In this document: piece after piece, positions 11,836 to 23,128 of the stretch
How positions within the stretch are numbered: the stretch's first letter is position 1
How the letters are laid out: the number at the start of each line of letters is the position of its first letter
From: Hippopus hippopus
Lineage: Eukaryota; Mollusca; Bivalvia; Cardiida; Cardiidae
Assembly (NCBI GenBank): GCA_946811185.2
Contig: OX328103.1
Span: 3,038,001-3,102,000 of the forward strand
Length of the DNA stretch: 64,000 bases
Direction: 5' to 3'
Translations under genes and position numbers: made by a program
Notes under the pieces: model-generated
The model's database searches: none
What the model saw: only the letters and a program-made list of their open reading frames with translations
Told to the model about the DNA's origin: nothing

Positions 11836-11940
11836 AACTTCACTAGATGACTTTTTAAAAAGTATCGTAAGAGATTTCAAGAAGATATCTGACAGAGAAA
11901 AGTTTCCACTTGAGGCTTTACAGAAGATAACCTCTCCAAG
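11836..11940 (+). CDS. ITPR-like exon 5
   Basis: Acceptor TGAATTGCAG, donor GTAGGG, 105 bases. Reads TSLDDFLKSIVRDFKKISDR then EKFPLEALQKITSPR, an amphipathic helix segment corresponding to the W..F..FL.DI region of IP3 receptors. Phase 2 in and out. Confidence 0.5.
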
Positions 11941-11969
11941 GTAGGGTTTTATTATTGCCTTCTCTTCTA

Positions 11970-12245
11970 TAACTCTTCACCACACGGACAAAATTTCAGA
12001 CCTGAATCAGACCAAATTCAAAGCATTTGCAGACGACAAATCAAGGGTGCGTCAGATGATGAAACTTGCTTTTAATTGAGTAGAAAGCATTGTGGGAATA
12101 GGGGAAAATGCTAATTACCAGCATTTCCTCCTTTTACCACAATATTTTCAAACCCCTTTTTTCTCAAAAAAAATTTGAAATTTGTCTTTGAAAAGGTAGA
12201 AAATATTGTGTGAAGAGGAAGGAATTGCTGGCTACTTTTTTTGGC
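11970..12245 (+). repeat. Degenerate M1 element(s)
   Basis: Starts CTCTTCACCACACGGACAAA; the palindrome is disturbed and a second fragment (TTTGAAAAGGTAGAAAATAT) follows. 12330-12382 also holds a short palindrome AGTTGTGTT / AACACAACTT. Confidence 0.5.
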
Positions 12246-12421
12246 TCTTTCATGTTGCAGTTCTTTCGTTGACCAGGGTTCATATTCAACAACCATCCTT
12301 AATTCTGTTTTTTGTCTTATACTAGATTTAGAAAGAACACAACTTCTGGTTGGCTAAACTACTTGGTTTAGCCAATGAGAAGTTGTGTTACTTTCAAACT
12401 TAGGAAATCTTTTAGTTACAG

Positions 12422-12503
12422 GACACAGGAAAGCACTACAGATGATGAGGGTTCAGAAGAATCACTTTGTTACATCATGGAAGCTGTTGTGCCTTTTTGT
12501 CAG
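12422..12503 (+). CDS. ITPR-like exon 6
   Basis: Acceptor TTAGTTACAG, donor GTTAGC, 82 bases. The peptide is acidic (ESTTDDEGSEESLCYIM) then EAVVPFCQ. A long repeat (R4) starts 70 bases after the donor. Confidence 0.5.
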
Positions 12504-12574
12504 GTTAGCTATATCTGCAGAAAAATACTTTTGCCACAGTATTTTTTTCAGTTAATTTTGCCTCATTCAGGCAC

Positions 12575-12890
12575 CTTTTTAGCATGGCTGTTTTCAGAGA
12601 AAATGTCAAGGCACTGTCATTTGCCTGGAGTCGTCTGCGTTGTCGTCTGAATTATCGTCTTGCAAAAACTTTAACATTTACAAGATAATATCTGTGTCAT
12701 TACTGAAGATTTTTGCTTCAAACTCAGACTAGTTGTTAACTATCAAAAGGGGAACCCATACAATAGGAGTAGGTATCCATCAAAATGTTTTTGATACAGT
12801 TACACCTTTTGGGAATTTTCACTGAGAATCAGTCTATTTCTAAACTCAACTACAACTGAGCATTGGCACCCGTATGCGGTGGTCTTTCTT
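12575..12890 (+). repeat. R4 repeat
   Basis: AGCATGGCTGTTTTCAGAG to GGCACCCGTATGCGGTGG. Confidence 0.5.
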
Positions 12891-13010
12891 ATTTTAAATT
12901 TTGTTTAATGTAGGCACTTTTTTTTTTTTTTAGCTTGGGTCTCCTTCTCCCACAACATTTTCAACAGGATGCATGATCATATTTATCACAAATGTTTCAT
13001 TTTTCTGCAG

Positions 13011-13091
13011 TGTCTTTGTGAATTTGTTCCTGTTGAAAAGATAGCTGACAGCACACAGAAGGAAATCGCCAACATTTGTGAACAGTTTAAG
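13011..13091 (+). CDS. ITPR-like exon 7
   Basis: Acceptor TTTTTCTGCAG, donor GTATGG, 27 codons in phase 0. Encodes CLCEFVPVEKIADSTQKEIA then NICEQFK. No motif beyond helix-forming composition; support comes from the borders and the open frame joining neighbours. Confidence 0.5.
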
Positions 13092-13239
13092 GTATGGATA
13101 GTTCTTTTATCCTAATCATAGGCGGTTTTTTTTTGTCTTGTTGTAAACAACTTCTACAACCTTTATAGGGATTTTCGACCAGATTTCGTTTTCGCAAGTT
13201 CTTTAGTATGTAACATGCAATTATTCCTTTTCTTATTGG

Positions 13240-13600
13240 CTTGGCTGTTTTTGAAGAAATTGTTGAGGTATTGTCAAAGCCTTGTCATGGTCTCTTTCGT
13301 AATCTTTTTTGTGAACAAACTTATATATCTCAGTTATTACTGAAGATATTTACTTCAAACTTGCACTAGATATTAACAATTAAAAGGGCAACCCAAACGA
13401 CAAGAGCAGGTAACCATCAAAGTATTTTGACACAGTTGTGCCCCTTTTTCTACCTAGAATTTTCACTGAAAATCAAGCAAATTCAGCCGAGCGTTGGCAC
13501 CATCTATGCTAGCCAAGGCGACGATCAATACTTAGATCTTACGTAGTAATGTCACCTAGGCTAGCGAAGATGCATTGGCACATGCATGCAGTGCTCTTGT
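13240..13600 (+). repeat. R4 repeat
   Basis: GGCTTGGCTGTTTTTGAAG to GAGCGTTGGCACC, with a short degenerate extension to CATGCATGCAGTGCTCTTG. Confidence 0.5.
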
Positions 13601-13668
13601 TTCCAAAAGTTGTCTTCTCTAAGAAAGTGAAATGAAATGTTTTATTGTTATATTGTGTGATATTGTAG

Positions 13669-13824
13669 GTTTTTCTTGACAAGGCTGTGCCGTATGTGGA
13701 TATCATACCATTGGATTTGAGAAAACGACTTATAGAGTGCCTGAACACAATGAAGTCCTGTGTCAGTTGGAATACAGAAACTCTGGAATTGGAACAGAAG
13801 TTCAACTCGGAGGATATGAGCACT
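13669..13824 (+). CDS. ITPR-like exon 8
   Basis: Acceptor TATTGTAG, donor GTAGGA, 52 codons in phase 0. Encodes VFLDKAVPYVDIIPLDLRKR and then a Trp-containing segment KSCVSWNTETLELEQKF. An M1 element begins within 20 bases of the donor. Confidence 0.5.
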
Positions 13825-13842
13825 GTAGGACAACAGATATTT

Positions 13843-14645
13843 ACTTTTTACCACATGACAAAAGTTTAGAACTGTCCTAAATGAAAGCAGTTGTAGATGA
13901 TTGATTAAATGTGACTTTAAACAAGACAATTTAGGTGTTGTCTTTGACAGGATAGAAAGCATGGTAGGGAAAGGGAAAATTGCTCAAATGGGCATTTGCA
14001 TTCATTTATTCTTTACCAGATGACAAAATTTAAGGCTTGTCCAAATTGAAAGCATTGGCTGACAACAACCTACATGTGTCCCAAATGATCGGATTTGTCT
14101 TCCTTAAGCTGGAAAACATCAACAGCATTGTCTCCTTTTTCCAAAATGTTTACAAAAGCCCTTTTTCCTAAGGATCGTTGGATTGGATTTTTTGATAAAA
14201 CATTCACTCTTTACCACACCATGCCGAGTTTTAATAACCCAAACAAAGAAGGCTTTTGAGATCATAGTGGGCAAAGGCGAAAATTTTCTCCTTGACCTAC
14301 ATATACTATGTTTTCTACCCTGTCATAGACAGATTACTTGAGCCACAGTTAACTCTTTACCAAACGACAAAATTTTAGACTTGTCCAAATTGAAAGCATT
14401 TGCAGACGACAAAATAAATGTGACTCTAAAATTGAAACATGACTTTAGAAGAGTAGAAAATATTGTGGGAAAAGGAGAACATGCTGGTTACCAGCATTTT
14501 CTCCTTTTTCCAAAATGTTTTCAGAAGGCTTCTTCCTCTGGGTTGTAAAATCCAGGGATTGTTTGGTAAAGGGTTAAAGTGATATTTGCAAATGCTTTGA
14601 ATTTGGACTTGTCCAAAATTTTGTCGTATGGTAAAGATTTAAAGT
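13843..14645. repeat. M1 cluster of five
   Basis: Copies at 13843-13990, 14008-14190, 14207-14345 (reverse), 14353-14573 (complete, 221 bases, TTAA both sides) and an end piece at 14577-14640. An M3 core piece lies at 14730-14768. Confidence 0.5.
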
Positions 14646-14941
14646 AATTTTTAAGTTATGTGAAAATTCCCAGTCAGTTTCAAGAATCACATGGTACAGG
14701 CTGTTCTGGCAGAAGATTGCACAAAATGGAGGACACTGTAGATCCAAGATCAGACTGCATATCCACTGTTCTCTTGCATGAAGGGTGCTTTTCAGTTTTC
14801 GTGTCAGAAATCAGAATTTCATTTAAAACACCAATACTCACAACTTTTTTATGTTTTCCCTGCAAATGTACAGGAAGTTTACAGTGTCATTCAGTGAAAC
14901 GGTGCAGTTTTGAGTGGTTTAAATAATAGGATAGCCTTATT

Positions 14942-16485
14942 ATGTCTCCCCCGTCAGGGTCGGGAGACATATTGTTTTTCCCCGTGCATCCGTCTGTCTG
15001 TCTGTCAGGTTTGGGAGACATATTGTTTTTCCTCGTGCGTCCGTCTGTTAGTCTGTCTGTCCCTCTGTACGTCAAAAATTCTTGCCTGCTCTATAACTCA
15101 AAAACCTTTTAAGATATTTTAATAAAACTTCACACATTTGTAAAGCACCATGAGAGAAAGTGTCATGCACAAGAACCATAACTCTGGCTTGTATATTTTT
15201 CGAGTTATTTCCCTTTGATTATTTTCCTTACTCATTTTACTTACAATTTCATGTCCGCTCTATAACTCGAAAACCGTTACAGATATCTTGATAAAGCTTA
15301 ATACATTTGTAAAGCACAATGAGATGATTTGTCATGCACAAGAGCCATAACTCTGGCTTGTATATTTTTGAGTTATTTCCCTTTGATCATTTTCCATACA
15401 ATTAATTGGCTGCTCTATAACTTGAAAACTGTTTGAGATATTTGATGAAACTTCATACATTTCTGAACCACAATGAGATGATGTGTCATGCACAAGAAAC
15501 ATAACTCTGCTTTGCATATTTTTAGACTTATTTCCCTTCGATTGTTTTCCATACAATTTCATTTCCGCTTTATAACTTAAAAACCATTAGAGATATTTTG
15601 ATGAAACTTCACACAACGAGATGCACAGAACCATAACTCTGGTTGTATATTATTTCAGTTATTTCCCTTCGATTATTTTACTTTATATATCAGATACTCA
15701 TTTAGTTTGATTGACTAACTAACATTAACTTTCATCGCTTTCACCATGTGTTTGCATTGTTCTTCCTCAACTTCACATTGTTTGTCCTTGCTAGTGTTCA
15801 CAAACTTTATGTTGTTCGTCCTTGCTAGTGCTTTTATATGCTAAACTTATCTATTTTCATGAGCCATTTATTTTGCTGTTTTTTGGCAAGAAAGAGGAAC
15901 TTCCTAAAATAAATTGCTGATAATTTGTTTGTATAACTTGGGCTTAGCCTGTGCTAGTGCTCTTATCTATACTGTCAACCTATTTCTTTTCATGAGTGCT
16001 TTATTTTCCTGATTTTTGTGTGAAAGAGGAACTTGTGAAAATAAATCCATACTGTACATTGTCATTGCTTTGCCTAGTTCTGTAATCACCCAAAAATATG
16101 AAAATAAATGGCTGCAGAGAAACGGTTGGTTTACAATATTATTTGCTTTTCTTTTATGAACAGTTTATCATTCATCCATCATTGATTGATATTGGCTTGA
16201 ATAAAGCGTGCACATGTAAGAAAATCTTACGAGACAAACGATGCTGACATGACCTCAAATGTATACATGACATTAAGCAAGAAAATCAAAATCAGATCCT
16301 CACGAGAAAACCTGTTTTCAGGGTTTCTTCCAAGACAAAATAAAAACTATTCTGTGCGAGAAAAACTATCAAGAAAGTTGAAATTTTGAGTATACAAAAT
16401 AGTTGCCCAACTCTCAAAGCAACAACCAACAAATATGTACATCAAAAATTGGCACATCTCCATGCTCCAAAAAGGGGGGAGACAT
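14942..16485. repeat. Element with ATGTCTCCCCC ends and inner tandem repeats
   Basis: Ends ATGTCTCCCCC (14942) and its complement GGGGGAGACAT (16475-16485). Inside: GTCCGTCTGTCTG-type runs, four units of 150-170 bases starting with GCTCTATAACTCGAAAAC at about 15087, 15255, 15408 and 15566, and a further 120-base duplication (GCAAGAAAGAGGAACTTCC at 15887, TGAAAGAGGAACTTGTG at 16022). No coding frame seen. Confidence 0.5.
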
Positions 16486-17027
16486 CTGTTTTTTGTAGAA
16501 AAAAAAGTTCTAGTTCCAATTGGTAACCCTGTCTATTTTTATCACACCAGGTATGACAAAGTCGTACTGATTTGAACATGATTCCCAGTAATCAATGATC
16601 ATTTGACATTCCCGCAAGTCTTTGGGAAACTGGTGCGAAATTTGAAAGTATCCTAAGAGGCTGTGTAGCGCAATAAGGGGATACCATTGAAAAATACTTT
16701 TTTCTTAATTTGGGCTTTCTACTTTACTGTTCAGTTTCCAGTTTACGCCTTACTTAATTCAGTGACAAATTATCTTTGAAGTTTGGTCAAGTTATGAAAA
16801 TCTCAATAGCTCCCTTTAAAGGGTTTATACACTCACTGCTACTTGTGTATTGACTTCTATATTCCAAATTTTGAATCCTGTCAGTGGCACAGTTCTTTCG
16901 TTTGTTTATCAATTTTATATCGGTTGATATCATTTTCAAGCCAATAATATATCTATATAATTATCCACTTTGAATACTTCAATATTAACAAGACAATCAG
17001 ATTGCTTAATGTGGAATTCATTATCTC
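16486..17027. other. No gene or recognised repeat
   Basis: AT-rich, no open frame of note and no repeat shared with the window. Confidence 0.5.
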
Positions 17028-17238
17028 ATTAACACATGACAATATTTTAGACTGGTCCAAATTAAAAGCATTTGCAGACGGCAAATTAAACATGGTTCAA
17101 AATGATTAAATTTGTTTCTGAAACATTGGGGGAAAAAGAGAAAATGCTGGTTAACAGCATTTTCTCTTTTTCCCACAATGTTTTCAAAGGTCTAATTTCC
17201 AAGGTTCATTAAAACTTGGGATTGTGTGGTAATGGGTT
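17028..17238 (+). repeat. M1 element
   Basis: Palindrome AATGCTGGTTAACAGCATT with arms into AAAAAGAGAAA; ends GGTAATGGGTTAAA. Confidence 0.5.
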
Positions 17239-17265
17239 AAATTAGTTTGAATAGGTTGGTAGGTT

Positions 17266-17440
17266 AGATAGTTATGGGAGATAACTCCTTTGTTACCCCA
17301 TAGCTTCTTCCAAAATAGAATCAATACCTAGCAACTGCATTAGGGAAAATTCTGTTTAGCTCAGTGGTTAGTGTATTGGTCTGTTAAGCTTTAATAAATG
17401 AGCATCTTTACTGCACAGGTTTGAATCCCAGCCAGGGCGG
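17266..17440 (+). repeat. SINE-like repeat with tRNA boxes
   Basis: GTTATGGGAGATAACTCC, CAATACCTAGCAACTGCATT, TTTAGCTCAGTGGTTAGTG (A box) and GGTTTGAATCCCAGCC (B box). Inverted relative at 3880-4060. Confidence 0.5.
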
Positions 17441-17535
17441 TTTGTATTTCAGCTATGCATTTGTTGCGCACTTCCATTTTTGTAAGACGACAGGTTGGTG
17501 AATATTACCCCAGACTCTTCTTCTCTTTCTCACAG

Positions 17536-17662
17536 GATACATCTGACCCAGACAGTGAGCAAGAAATCAATCGACAGTTTCAGACTTTTCTTAGAAATCC
17601 GACGCTTGCATCTGAAGGCTACCAGAAACAGTCAGAAATGCCCACAAAATTGGTGAATAAAA
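17536..17662 (+). CDS. ITPR-like exon 9
   Basis: Acceptor TTTCTCACAG, donor GTAAGT, 127 bases, phase 0 in and 1 out. Reads DTSDPDSEQEINRQFQTFLR then a Lys-rich end. It follows the longest intron of the first half (3.7 kb), which holds a 1.5 kb repeat element. Confidence 0.5.
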
Positions 17663-17711
17663 GTAAGTCACTATATTTGACATCACAAGCAATTTGGAAG
17701 ACTTTGCTATT

Positions 17712-18538
17712 TAATTCTGTACCAAACAATCCCGCATTTTAATGACCCTGAAAACAAAGCTTTTGAAAACATTGTGGGAAAAGGAGAAAATGCTGGTAAC
17801 CAGCATTTTCTCCTTTTTCCGTCACTATGTTTTCATCCCTATCAAAGACATTGGAATTTCATTCAATCTGTTGTCTGCAAATGTTTTAAATTTTGTAGAG
17901 TACAAATTTTTTGACATGGTTAACTCTTTAACACACAGTCCTGACTTTAAACAACCCTGTGAATGAAGGCTTTTAAGAACATTCAAAGAACAGGAGAAAA
18001 TGCTGGTATCCAGAAAATATCCATATTTTAGTCACATTTATTTTGTTGTTTGCAAATGCTTTCAGTTTGGACCAGTTCACAATTGTGTTGTTTGGTAAAG
18101 AGTCGGGCGTAAAACCACTTTTGCCAGTGCATGGCTCAGATAGAATGACTGTTCTCAATAAGTACTGAAGAAATAGATATTGCAGTTTCAAAGCTGCTTT
18201 TGTCAGAATATCTGGTAAAGGAGTGAACAGTGTAGATCAAGATCAGACTGCACAGAATACAGAATATGCAGTCTGATCTTGATTTACAGATCAGATAGCC
18301 TGCACAAGTGATTAACACTCCAAACCACACAATTTTAGACTAGTCCAAATTGAAAGCATTTGCAGATGACAAAATGTAATGTCGCTCAAATGATAAATTC
18401 CGTCTTTCATAGGGTAGTAAACATTGTGGGTAAAGGAGAAAATGCTGGTTACCAGCATTTTTGGCTTTTCCCACTATGTTTTCAAAAGGCTTTTCCCTTT
18501 GGGTTATTAAAACCAGAAATTGTGTGGTAAATCATTAA
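17712..18538. repeat. M1 and M3 cluster
   Basis: M1 copies at 17712-17930 and about 17935-18103 (reverse) and about 18310-18536 (forward). M3 core CAGTGTAGATCAAGATCAG with its inverted partner at 18228-18290. Confidence 0.5.
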
Positions 18539-18603
18539 ATCTGGGTTCAACAGTATAAGGTAAAACCCATTACCACACAATCCAGAGTTTTAAAGACCCT
18601 TTA

Positions 18604-19316
18604 AAGAAATTATGACTGAAAATTACAAATTGATCATCAAACCATGCTTTTGGGATATTCTAAACAAAATAATAAACTAAATATGCTATCTCTAGAAATA
18701 AAAAAATTCCTTTATTGCTGTAGAAACAAAGCAAATACACCTTCTATAAATGGACTGAAAAACAGATTGAATTTTAACTTAAATGTTTACAGATCAACAG
18801 AATGTTTACTGACAGAAATAACTTGACAGTTGTAGAATACGCTTAATTTTGTTTTCTGTTTCATCCCTGTGAATTTATTTTTTTTCTTCACTTCCATCTG
18901 ACCCGCCCGGGTGGCTCAGTGGTGAGAGTGTCGGACTCTTGACCTGGTAGTTGTGAGTTCGATACCCGGTTGAGGCGAACTTTCTTTCTGGCGTATTTTC
19001 GCCTCTCACCTCTGCTGAAGCATGTGAGAAAAGCAGTCGGTGGCTTTGGAAAGGAAGTTGTGTTAGTACTGGTGTGAGAAAGCCAGGAAACACATGTGCG
19101 TCACTGACCGCCATGATATGACCTTAGCTGTTTAAGTGGCGTTAAACCCCAATACAACCAACATCACTTCCATCTCCATCTTCCATCTATATATAAGCAT
19201 GTTTTGCATATTCGGATATATGTTATTTTATGATTATGTGCGTTTGTAAGGTAATGAGGGATGGCCACGAGCCTCATTTACCAATGGACGTGGCAAATAA
19301 AGGTTAAAAAAAAAAA
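18604..19316 (+). mobile_element. Retroposon with poly-A tail (LINE 3' end or long SINE)
   Basis: Inserted in M1 with a 14-base target duplication; 3' part GGGATGGCCACGAGCCTC and GGACGTGGCAAATAAAGG resembles LINE 3' tails. A 60-codon frame at 18644 has no recognisable domain. Confidence 0.5.
18900..19164 (+). repeat. tRNA-derived SINE (type S1)
   Basis: A box GGTGGCTCAGTGGTGAGAG, B box GTGAGTTCGATACCCGG, 3' end GGCGTTAAACCCCAATAC. Flanked by CACTTCCATCT on both sides (18889-18899, 19165-19175). Confidence 0.5.
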
Positions 19317-19544
19317 GTTTTAAAGACCCGAAGGAAAAGGACTGGTAACCAGCATTTTCTCCTTTTCCCACAATTATTTCAACCCTTTCAAAGACAAAAT
19401 TCATATTTGTGCTAAATTTAATTTGTCATCTACAAATTTTTCCAATTTTGCCAGATAAGCCCAACAAACATTTCCAGTATAGAAATAAAACCTAATTAAT
19501 TGCAAAATTATGATGGCTCTAATGTGTTTCAACAAAGCAGACAG

Positions 19545-19605
19545 TGTAGATCAAAGATCAGACTGCATGTTTTGTGCAGTCTGATCCTGATCTACACTGG
19601 TTGCA
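19545..19605. repeat. M3 core
   Basis: Palindrome around AAGATCAGACTGCATG...TGCAGTCTGATCCTGATC. The element may extend to the AAGGTGCTATAAGGGT near 19625. Confidence 0.5.
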
Positions 19606-19671
19606 AAAGCAACTAAAGTTGTGAAAGGTGCTATAAGGGTGAAAAAGATTTCACTTTATGTCTTTCTGCAG

Positions 19672-19801
19672 AAAAGCTGGAATGTGCTGATCTGGATTTG
19701 AAACATGACTTCAAGTTGTTGTACCAGCATGTGGTTGTTGATGTGAGGAAATCTAAAGGAGAGGTGTTTGAAATAACGGGAAAAATAGCACAGACATTAC
19801 A
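19672..19801 (+). CDS. ITPR-like exon 10
   Basis: Acceptor TTTCTGCAG. The donor GTAATT at 19802 was chosen because it leaves two bases, fitting exon 11, and avoids an in-frame TAA. Peptide KKLECADLDLKHDFKLLYQH then VFEITGKIAQTL. A donor at GTGTTT (19772) looks tempting but leaves the wrong phase. Confidence 0.5.
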
Positions 19802-19855
19802 GTAATTTTAATTTGTTATTTTTTGAAATGAGGAGAGCAGAGAGATGGAGAGGGG

Positions 19856-19894
<39 letters not shown>

Positions 19895-20058
19895 TGGGGA
19901 AGGGAGAGAGTATATATTATTGTATATTTACCCTTTACCATGCACTCAATGCTCCTACCCCCATGAGGTAGGGTTTTTGAAAACATTTTGAGAAAATGGA
20001 TTGTCTTCATTAATTCATTCATTCACTCATTCATTTATTCACTCATTCATTCATTTAC
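19856..20058. repeat. Microsatellites and M1 fragment
   Basis: (AG)n at 19859-19891, M1 start fragment at 19930-19995, (ATTC)n at 20008-20058. Confidence 0.5.
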
Positions 20059-20400
20059 CCCATGTCATCATTTAATGAAGTTACTGAATTTCTCGCAACA
20101 GTTCAACTATTGGAACATGTTCTATACTTCCTCTCAGAAATATTTAAGAAGACAGTAACTATTATGAAAACTATTATGAAGTAACATGATTAAAAATGCA
20201 TCTTTCATTTGAAAAGTCCTGCTCGGACAATATGCTGGCAAATGAATAATTTCATACTTTCAAGATACAGTTTACTCTGAAGGATGGGAATAATTCTCTT
20301 TGTGTCAATATCCAAGTCATAGGTTTGTTTCTATTGAAACATGTATGATGGCATTTTGAAATATATTTAACAGTCATTTTGATTCTCTAGTTTACTAAAT
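20059..20400. other. No gene or recognised repeat
   Basis: Intron sequence; nothing shared or coding seen. Confidence 0.5.
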
Positions 20401-20529
20401 GTTATTTGAATGAAAAACAAGCTTATGTTCCAATGCAAACTATTGTCACATCAAGATCTGCAAATTCTGGAGAACTGTTTTTATGTCCATCAGTTCCAAC
20501 ATTTTCTATTGTAATTGTGTAAAAAAAAA

Positions 20530-20730
20530 ATTTACTGTTTACTGAACAGTCCTTAGTGTTAACGACCATGCAGTGGAAGGCTTTTGAAAATGCTGGTAAA
20601 CAGTAGTTTCTAACATTTTTTTGTCCTTTGAGGAAAAATCCTGGTATTCGAGTCACTTTTTATTTGTTATTTGGAACTGCTTTCAATTTGGATCAGTCTA
20701 AAATTTTGTTGATTGGTAAAGATTTAAGAT
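20530..20730 (-). repeat. M1 element, degenerate
   Basis: TTACTGTTTACTGAACAGTC to GGTAAAGATTTAAG; palindrome reduced to GCTGGTAAACAG. Confidence 0.5.
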
Positions 20731-20828
20731 GTTGGAAACTGTAACAATATTTCATTGTACATGGATTCTGTTCACTGTACATGTATTTTCCTTTTATCTT
20801 TTATCGCTTTTCCTTTTATAAATTGTAG

Positions 20829-20978
20829 CCACACAAAAGCAGTTAAACTTCGACATGAGGTTGTGTATGAGAACCCTGGGTTACACAAGAGATACCTGCA
20901 GATATTAAGGATGTTTCTGTTAGAACAGATTGTTCAGCTTCCTACAAACTTTGAGTTATACATCTACAAAAACAGAAG
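20829..20978 (+). CDS. ITPR-like exon 11: helical repeat
   Basis: Acceptor ATAAATTGTAG, donor GTAAAT, 150 bases. Reads HTKAVKLRHEVVYENPGLHK, then RYLQILRMFLLEQIVQLP. Long leucine-rich helices, consistent with the central RIH solenoid. Confidence 0.5.
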
Positions 20979-21094
20979 GTAAATCACACATATGCCACAG
21001 ATTTTCCTCTTTGTTACCTTTATAAAGATTTGAGAGATAGGACTTTTTGTTTGTTGATGAAAAACAGGCAAATATTAAACTTGGTAAAATTAAC

Positions 21095-21830
21095 CCTTTA
21101 CCACACAATGCCGACTTTTAATGACCCAGGGAAAGAAGCCTGTTGAAAAAAATTGTGTGAAAAGGAGAAAATGCTGGTAACCAACATTTTCTCCTTTTCC
21201 AACAATGTTTCTGTACCCTATCAAAGATAAATTGCTCCATTTAAGCCACACTGAAATTGTTGTCTGCAAATGCTTTGAATTTGGACAAGGCTAAAATTTT
21301 GTCATCTGGCAAAGGGTTATGGCTCAAAATGAAAACAAATAGATCTTTGTTTCACATTATTTATAACTTTAAATTACAAAACTCTTACAGGCATGTTAAC
21401 CCTTTACCACGCAATCCCGAGTTTTAATGACCTAGAAATAGACAGCTTTTGAAAACATTGAGGGAAAAAGAGAAAATGCTGGTAACCAGCATTTTCACCT
21501 TTTCCCAAAATGTTTTCTATTCTATCATAGAAATTTGTACCAATTTGTAGCAATTCTGACTGTTGTCTGCGGATTTTTTTAATTTGAAGAGGCTAAAATT
21601 TGTTGTTTGAGAAAGGGTTAAATATTGCTATTATTATTCTTATGAATAGCATTATTTAGATTGGTTTAAACCTTCACTAAACAATCCTGTGTTATAATGA
21701 CCTGGAGAAGAAGGCTTTTGGAAGCATTGTTGGAAAAGGAAAAATGCTGGCTACCAGCATTTTTTCTTTTCCTACAGTGTTTTCTACCCTTTCCAAGACA
21801 TATTCATTGCTGCAGCCACAGGTTTTGTTT
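21095..21830 (-). repeat. Three M1 elements
   Basis: 21095-21316, 21400-21617 and 21668-21830 (3' cut). The first two are near full length with TTAA before them and preserved palindromes. Confidence 0.5.
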
Positions 21831-22045
21831 GAATGCAGCCTGTATGAGGTAAAGTAAGAAAAGCTGTTCACAACTAAAAAAAAGTTTTTCACATTTTTTT
21901 TTTTTTTCAGTCCAGAAAGAAAAATTAAAATACTTGCTTTCCTGGATGGGAAAATAAGACAATGAAATGTTCGGAATGGATTATTTGTACCTATTTTTGG
22001 TCGGAAAACTTTATATGGTATCTTGTTATTTTATGTTTTAAACAG

Positions 22046-22205
22046 GCAGCTAGAGAGAGTGAAAAACATACAGACAACCCTTGTAAACAATGGAGCAGTA
22101 GAATGTGCTTTACAAGATCTCTCCCCACATCTGCCTGACTCACATCTGAGAGAATCTCTACAGCTCTTGAACTGTCTGCTGTTTTATGGAAATCAAGAGT
22201 GTCAG
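22046..22205 (+). CDS. ITPR-like exon 12: conserved helical block
   Basis: Acceptor TTTTAAACAG, donor GTATAC, 160 bases. Reads NIQTTLVNNGAVECALQDL, then HLRESLQLLNCLLFYGNQEC. IP3 receptors have here a Q..L...GA..LV.DL block, then ..F.ESI.LAIALL.GGN, so the match to the family is good. Confidence 0.5.
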
Positions 22206-22239
22206 GTATACATTTTATGTTGTTCTTGTCATGGGAGGT

Positions 22240-22535
22240 CAAAGAGGCAGATGTTTTCAAAGAAAACATTGAGGTATTGTCCTAGCCCTGGCGTCGTTGT
22301 CCTCTGAGTCGTTGTCTGCTTCATGAAAAACTTTCGTTTTATAATATCTCTGTTATTACTGAAGATGTTTACTTCAAAGACAATAATTTATTATTTATCT
22401 ACTAAAAGGGGAAACCCATACAACAAGGGGAGGTAACCATCAAAGTATTTTTGACATAGTTATGCCCCTTTTTTGACTTATGATTTTCACTGAAAATCAA
22501 GCAACCTTAGCAGAGCATTCGCACCCACATGTGGT
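22240..22535 (+). repeat. R4 repeat
   Basis: GAGGCAGATGTTTTCAAAG to GCACCCACATGTGGTGCAC, starting 35 bases past the exon 12 donor. Confidence 0.5.
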
Positions 22536-22546
22536 GCACTTTTTGA

Positions 22547-22590
22547 TTCTTTACCACACAATTCTGAGTCAGGATTGTGTTGTAAAGGAT
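22547..22590. repeat. Minimal M1: both ends only
   Basis: TTCTTTACCACACAATTCTG joined to CAGGATTGTGTTGTAAAGGA: 44 bases with nearly all of the interior lost. Confidence 0.5.
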
Positions 22591-23128
22591 TAAAATGAAC
22601 TTGCAGTTACCTCTTCACTCATTAGATTTTTTTTCGGCCGGTGAAATTTTCATCAGTGTAGTCAAGTAAATTAATGTTACAGAACAAAGTTTTAAACTTC
22701 TGTCACCTCAGATGGTAATGTTGAAAATATACAAAAATTAAATAGAGCTGGTAAAATTAAAACCGTTCAGCTGCTAAATAAATATAACAAAAATTTCCTT
22801 TTTATAGTAAAAACCAAAACATTGCAATTTCAAAGTTTGTTTCACCGAGAAAAAAGTGCTGTGTGGGGCAGTGTAGATCTAAGATCAGACTGCATGTTTT
22901 TTGACAGTCTGATCTTGATCTGCACTGTCTGCAAAAGTGCCCAGAGTCACACTTACCAGCCTAAGGGTTATCAGAAACAATGAAGTGAAAGAGAAGAATA
23001 CATTATTCTAAATGGAAAAATTATTTATTGTACTTGAATTTTTTTTTTTTGTTTTGATAGATGAATGGAAAAGGATGTAAATGGTACAGTTGCAAGCTTA
23101 GCTTCTCTATTTTTCATTTTTCCTGCAG
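22591..23128. other. Intron: M3 core, otherwise nothing
   Basis: M3 core at 22868-22930 (GTGTAGATCTAAGATCAG and partner); poly-T at 23040. No coding signal before exon 13. Confidence 0.5.

Larger units (their letters stand above)
18571..19460. repeat. M1 element split by a retroposon that is itself split by a SINE
   Basis: M1 sequence stops at 18603 and resumes at about 19331. Both sides carry AGTTTTAAAGACCC (18590-18603 and 19317-19330), a 14-base target duplication. The insert ends CAAATAAAGGTTAAAAAAAA, a poly-A tail. Confidence 0.5.

Noticed and set aside
13539..13962. Minus-strand frames of 94 and 104 codons
   Set aside because: Antisense shadow of exon 8 and flanking repeats.
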